Source: Paraburkholderia phenoliruptrix (GTDB lineage Bacteria > Pseudomonadota > Gammaproteobacteria > Burkholderiales > Burkholderiaceae). Taken from it: DNA of 64,000 nt. A program made the position numbers and the translations under genes. The stretch covers positions 310,001 through 374,000 of the forward strand of contig NZ_JAEUAV010000002.1 of assembly GCF_019511605.1 (NCBI RefSeq), read 5' to 3'. The first letter of the stretch is position 1; every line of letters starts with the position of its first letter. Below the pieces are notes generated by a model that saw nothing but the letters and a program-made list of their open reading frames with translations, was not told the DNA's origin and ran no database searches. Below, one piece after another: positions 63,787 to 64,000 of the stretch.

Positions 63787-64000
63787 ATCTCTTCACCTGT
63801 CGTAAACCGAAACCGCAAGGTAGCGGCAATAATCGTCCGCGTCGGCGCATCCGGTTGCACGGATATCTGCCGAACTGGCACAAATCAATTTACCTTTCCG
63901 TTCGTTGCGCCGCCAACAAACGTAATGCGATATGTGCGGTCGATAACACAGCTTTCTGCGGCTCAGCGCGTGCTTCGGTAAAGCCGGGACAACGCGCCAG

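Overview
The window looks like a methylotrophy island on a replicon of a high-GC betaproteobacterium, most likely a Burkholderiaceae member of the Paraburkholderia/Caballeronia type. That placement is inferred from the porin fragment, the codon bias and the gene content, not from any search. Almost every gene from about 0.3 to 58.4 kb fits one scheme. Methanol is oxidised in the periplasm by a PQQ- and lanthanide-type dehydrogenase (XoxF). Formaldehyde is oxidised to formate through tetrahydromethanopterin (H4MPT) and methanofuran. CO2 is fixed by a complete Calvin cycle with red-type (form IC) RuBisCO.

Layout. 1-219 is the end of a porin gene. 323-1839 holds two HAD phosphatases (gph/cbbZ and cbbY), which are Calvin-cycle accessory genes separated from the main cbb operon. 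2108-5842 holds a secreted beta-propeller protein and a TonB-dependent receptor that converge on a strong hairpin. 6048-7711 is a NarL-type two-component pair. 7715-17813, read leftwards, is a long tightly overlapping operon: fhcB-fhcA-fhcD-fhcC, cytochrome b561, an S33 peptidase, pqqB, pqqC-pqqD-pqqE. 18080-23474 holds methanofuran-type cofactor genes (HisA-like, ATP-grasp, MfnF-, MfnE- and MfnB-like, DUF447). A 24-residue pqqA, detached from pqqBCDE, sits at 23574-23648. 24133-33369 is the cbb operon cbbL-cbbS-cbbX-cbbF-cbbP-cbbT-cbbA-cbbE. 33407-37525, read leftwards, holds a sigma-54 activator, a DmrB-like flavoprotein and a DHPS-like protein. 37956-47166 is the H4MPT block (folB-like, a small secreted Cys protein, fae, CitG-like, two ATP-grasp ligases, mch, mtdB, beta-RFAP synthase, DCoH-like). 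47680-58442 holds xoxF-xoxG-xoxJ, an unknown secreted protein, a CbbR-like LysR regulator and moxR-mxaS-mxaA-mxaC-mxaK-mxaL. From 58505 to the end the content changes to unrelated genes (Ap4A phosphorylase, LysR regulator, alpha/beta hydrolase, acyltransferase, glycosyltransferase).

How it fits together. XoxF carries the extra Asp of lanthanide enzymes. Its cofactor is made by PqqA-E from this window and its electrons go to XoxG. The TonB receptor and beta-propeller are candidates for metal or cofactor supply. The MxaRSACKL set is present without mxaF or mxaI, so here it probably matures XoxF. I found GG-N10-GC sigma-54-type promoters in front of pqqA and xoxF and a weaker one before fae. A GAFTGA-containing activator is encoded in the same island, which suggests a sigma-54 regulon for the first steps of methanol oxidation. 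A second notable property is the many short in-phase tandem repeats within genes and the 14-bp and 38-bp arrays after stop codons. No mxaF, mxaI, formate dehydrogenase, tRNA, rRNA, transposase or CRISPR array was seen.
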